Shown here: positions 12,834 to 13,668 of the stretch, one piece after another
How positions within the stretch are numbered: position 1 is the stretch's first letter
Layout: the number at the start of each line of letters is the position of its first letter
Assembly (NCBI GenBank): GCA_900319835.1
Contig: ONPY01000072.1
Coordinates: 1-13,668, forward strand
Reading direction: 5' to 3'
DNA length: 13,668 bases
From: an uncultured Eubacteriales bacterium
GTDB lineage: Bacteria; Bacillota_A; Clostridia; Oscillospirales; Oscillospiraceae
Notes under the pieces: model-generated
Seen by the model: only the letters and a program-made list of their open reading frames with translations
Database searches by the model: none
What the model was told of the DNA's origin: nothing
Made by a program: the position numbers and the translations under genes

Positions 12834-13668
12834 TTATGCGAGCGCTGCCGCGGCAGCAAAGCCTTTCTCCAGATCCGCGAGGATATCGTCGATATGCTCG
12901 GTGCCGATGGACAAACGAATGGTGTTGGGATGGATATCCGCGGCCTCCAGCTCCTCCGCGTTCAGCTGGGAGTGCGTGGTGGTGGCCGGGTGGATGACCA
13001 GACTCTTCACGTCCGCCACATTGGCCAGCAGCGAGAAAATCTCCAGCGCGTCGATGAAGGCGTGGGCCTCCTTCACGCCGCCCTTGATATCGAAGGTGAA
13101 GATGGAGGCGCCGCCGTTGGGGAAGTACTTCTCAAACAGCGCGTGATCCGGATGATCGGGCAGCGAGGGGTGGTTGACCTTCTCCACCTGCGGATGCCCG
13201 GCGAGAAACTCCACCACCTTTTTGGTGTTCTCTGCGTGGCGGTCGAGGCGCAGAGACAGGGTCTCCACGCCCTGCAGCAGCAGAAAGGCGTTGAAGGGAG
13301 AAATGCATGCGCCGGTATCACGAAGAATAATAGCCCGCAGATAGGTAATGAAGGCAGCGGGGCCGGCCGCGTCCACAAAGGAGATGCCGTGATAGCTGGG
13401 ATTGGCCTCCGCAATGGGGGCAAACTTCCCGGCGGCCTTCCAGTCGAATTTGCCGGAATCCACCACGATGCCGCCGAGCGTTGTGCCATGGCCGCCGATG
13501 AACTTGGTGGCGGAATGCAGCACGATGTCCGCGCCATGCTCAATGGGCCGGATCAGATAGGGCGTGCCGAAGGTGTTGTCGATCACAAGGGGGATCTGAT
13601 GGGCGTGGGCGATTGCCGCGATGGCGTCGATGTCCGGAATGTCGGAATTGGGATTGCCCAGCGTTTCC
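12834..13668 (-). CDS. O-acetylhomoserine sulfhydrylase (Cys/Met metabolism PLP enzyme), N-terminus outside window
   Basis: The frame is open to the window edge and reads [17 protein letters not shown] at its start, so the gene is cut; 277 residues are visible of a usual ~425-430. The visible part has the PLP-binding [21 protein letters not shown], the Schiff-base lysine in [15 protein letters not shown], and the C-terminal [20 protein letters not shown] typical of O-acetylhomoserine aminocarboxypropyltransferase (MetY) rather than cystathionine gamma-synthase; the wide GGHG spacing and the large insert of the MetY class support this. It makes homocysteine from O-acetylhomoserine and sulfide. 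The internal GTG at 13586 is not the start. It is the first visible gene of the operon with B3/4, cysK and cysE. Confidence 0.92.
   Translation of the reverse strand, partial: ETLGNPNSDIPDIDAIAAIAHAHQIPLVIDNTFGTPYLIRPIEHGADIVLHSATKFIGGHGTTLGGIVVDSGKFDWKAAGKFAPIAEANPSYHGISFVDAAGPAAFITYLRAIILRDTGACISPFNAFLLLQGVETLSLRLDRHAENTKKVVEFLAGHPQVEKVNHPSLPDHPDHALFEKYFPNGGASIFTFDIKGGVKEAHAFIDALEIFSLLANVADVKSLVIHPATTTHSQLNAEELEAADIHPNTIRLSIGTEHIDDILADLEKGFAAAAALA

Overview
The window is GC-rich coding DNA with short AT-rich intergenic stretches. Consensus-like Shine-Dalgarno sites (AGGAGG type) precede most genes. This gene content points to an anaerobic, amino-acid- and butyrate-metabolising Clostridia member, most likely of the Oscillospiraceae (Flavonifractor, Intestinimonas or Pseudoflavonifractor-like). 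That placement is inference from recalled protein families, not from a search. There is no gene-free stretch longer than about 300 bases, and I see no tRNA, rRNA, CRISPR or insertion sequence.

Region A (1-2514, + strand) is a probable flavonoid-metabolism block. It holds the C-terminal part of a flavodoxin-fold reductase with an added four-cysteine zinc-ribbon-like module, then a protein that closely resembles the bacterial chalcone isomerase of Eubacterium ramulus, including His33 at the same position. Two small multi-pass membrane proteins follow, the second of them behind a strong intrinsic terminator. An MFS transporter (2525-3739, - strand) converges on this block.

Region B (3746-7327, + strand) starts at a divergent promoter region. 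It encodes an uncharacterised P-loop ATPase followed by a complete four-subunit 2-oxoacid:ferredoxin oxidoreductase (delta, alpha, beta, gamma; VorDBAC-like). Region C (7391-10157) has a GntR/FCD regulator transcribed away from a phosphate butyryltransferase-butyrate kinase pair. B and C together make a plausible energy-conserving route: 2-oxoacid to acyl-CoA plus reduced ferredoxin, then acyl-phosphate, then acid plus ATP. A shared AT-rich element upstream of both operons suggests common control.

Region D (10220-13668, - strand) is a sulfur amino acid operon read leftward: O-acetylhomoserine sulfhydrylase (cut by the window edge), a B3/4-domain protein, cysteine synthase and serine acetyltransferase. 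It ends at a bidirectional terminator shared with the kinase gene. The leader of the cysteine synthase gene can fold into a 15-bp helix that buries its own Shine-Dalgarno sequence, and a short ORF runs through that helix.

The most interesting points are the chalcone isomerase/flavoprotein pair, the cysteine synthase leader, the ATPase tied to the 2-oxoacid oxidoreductase, and the candidate shared operator.
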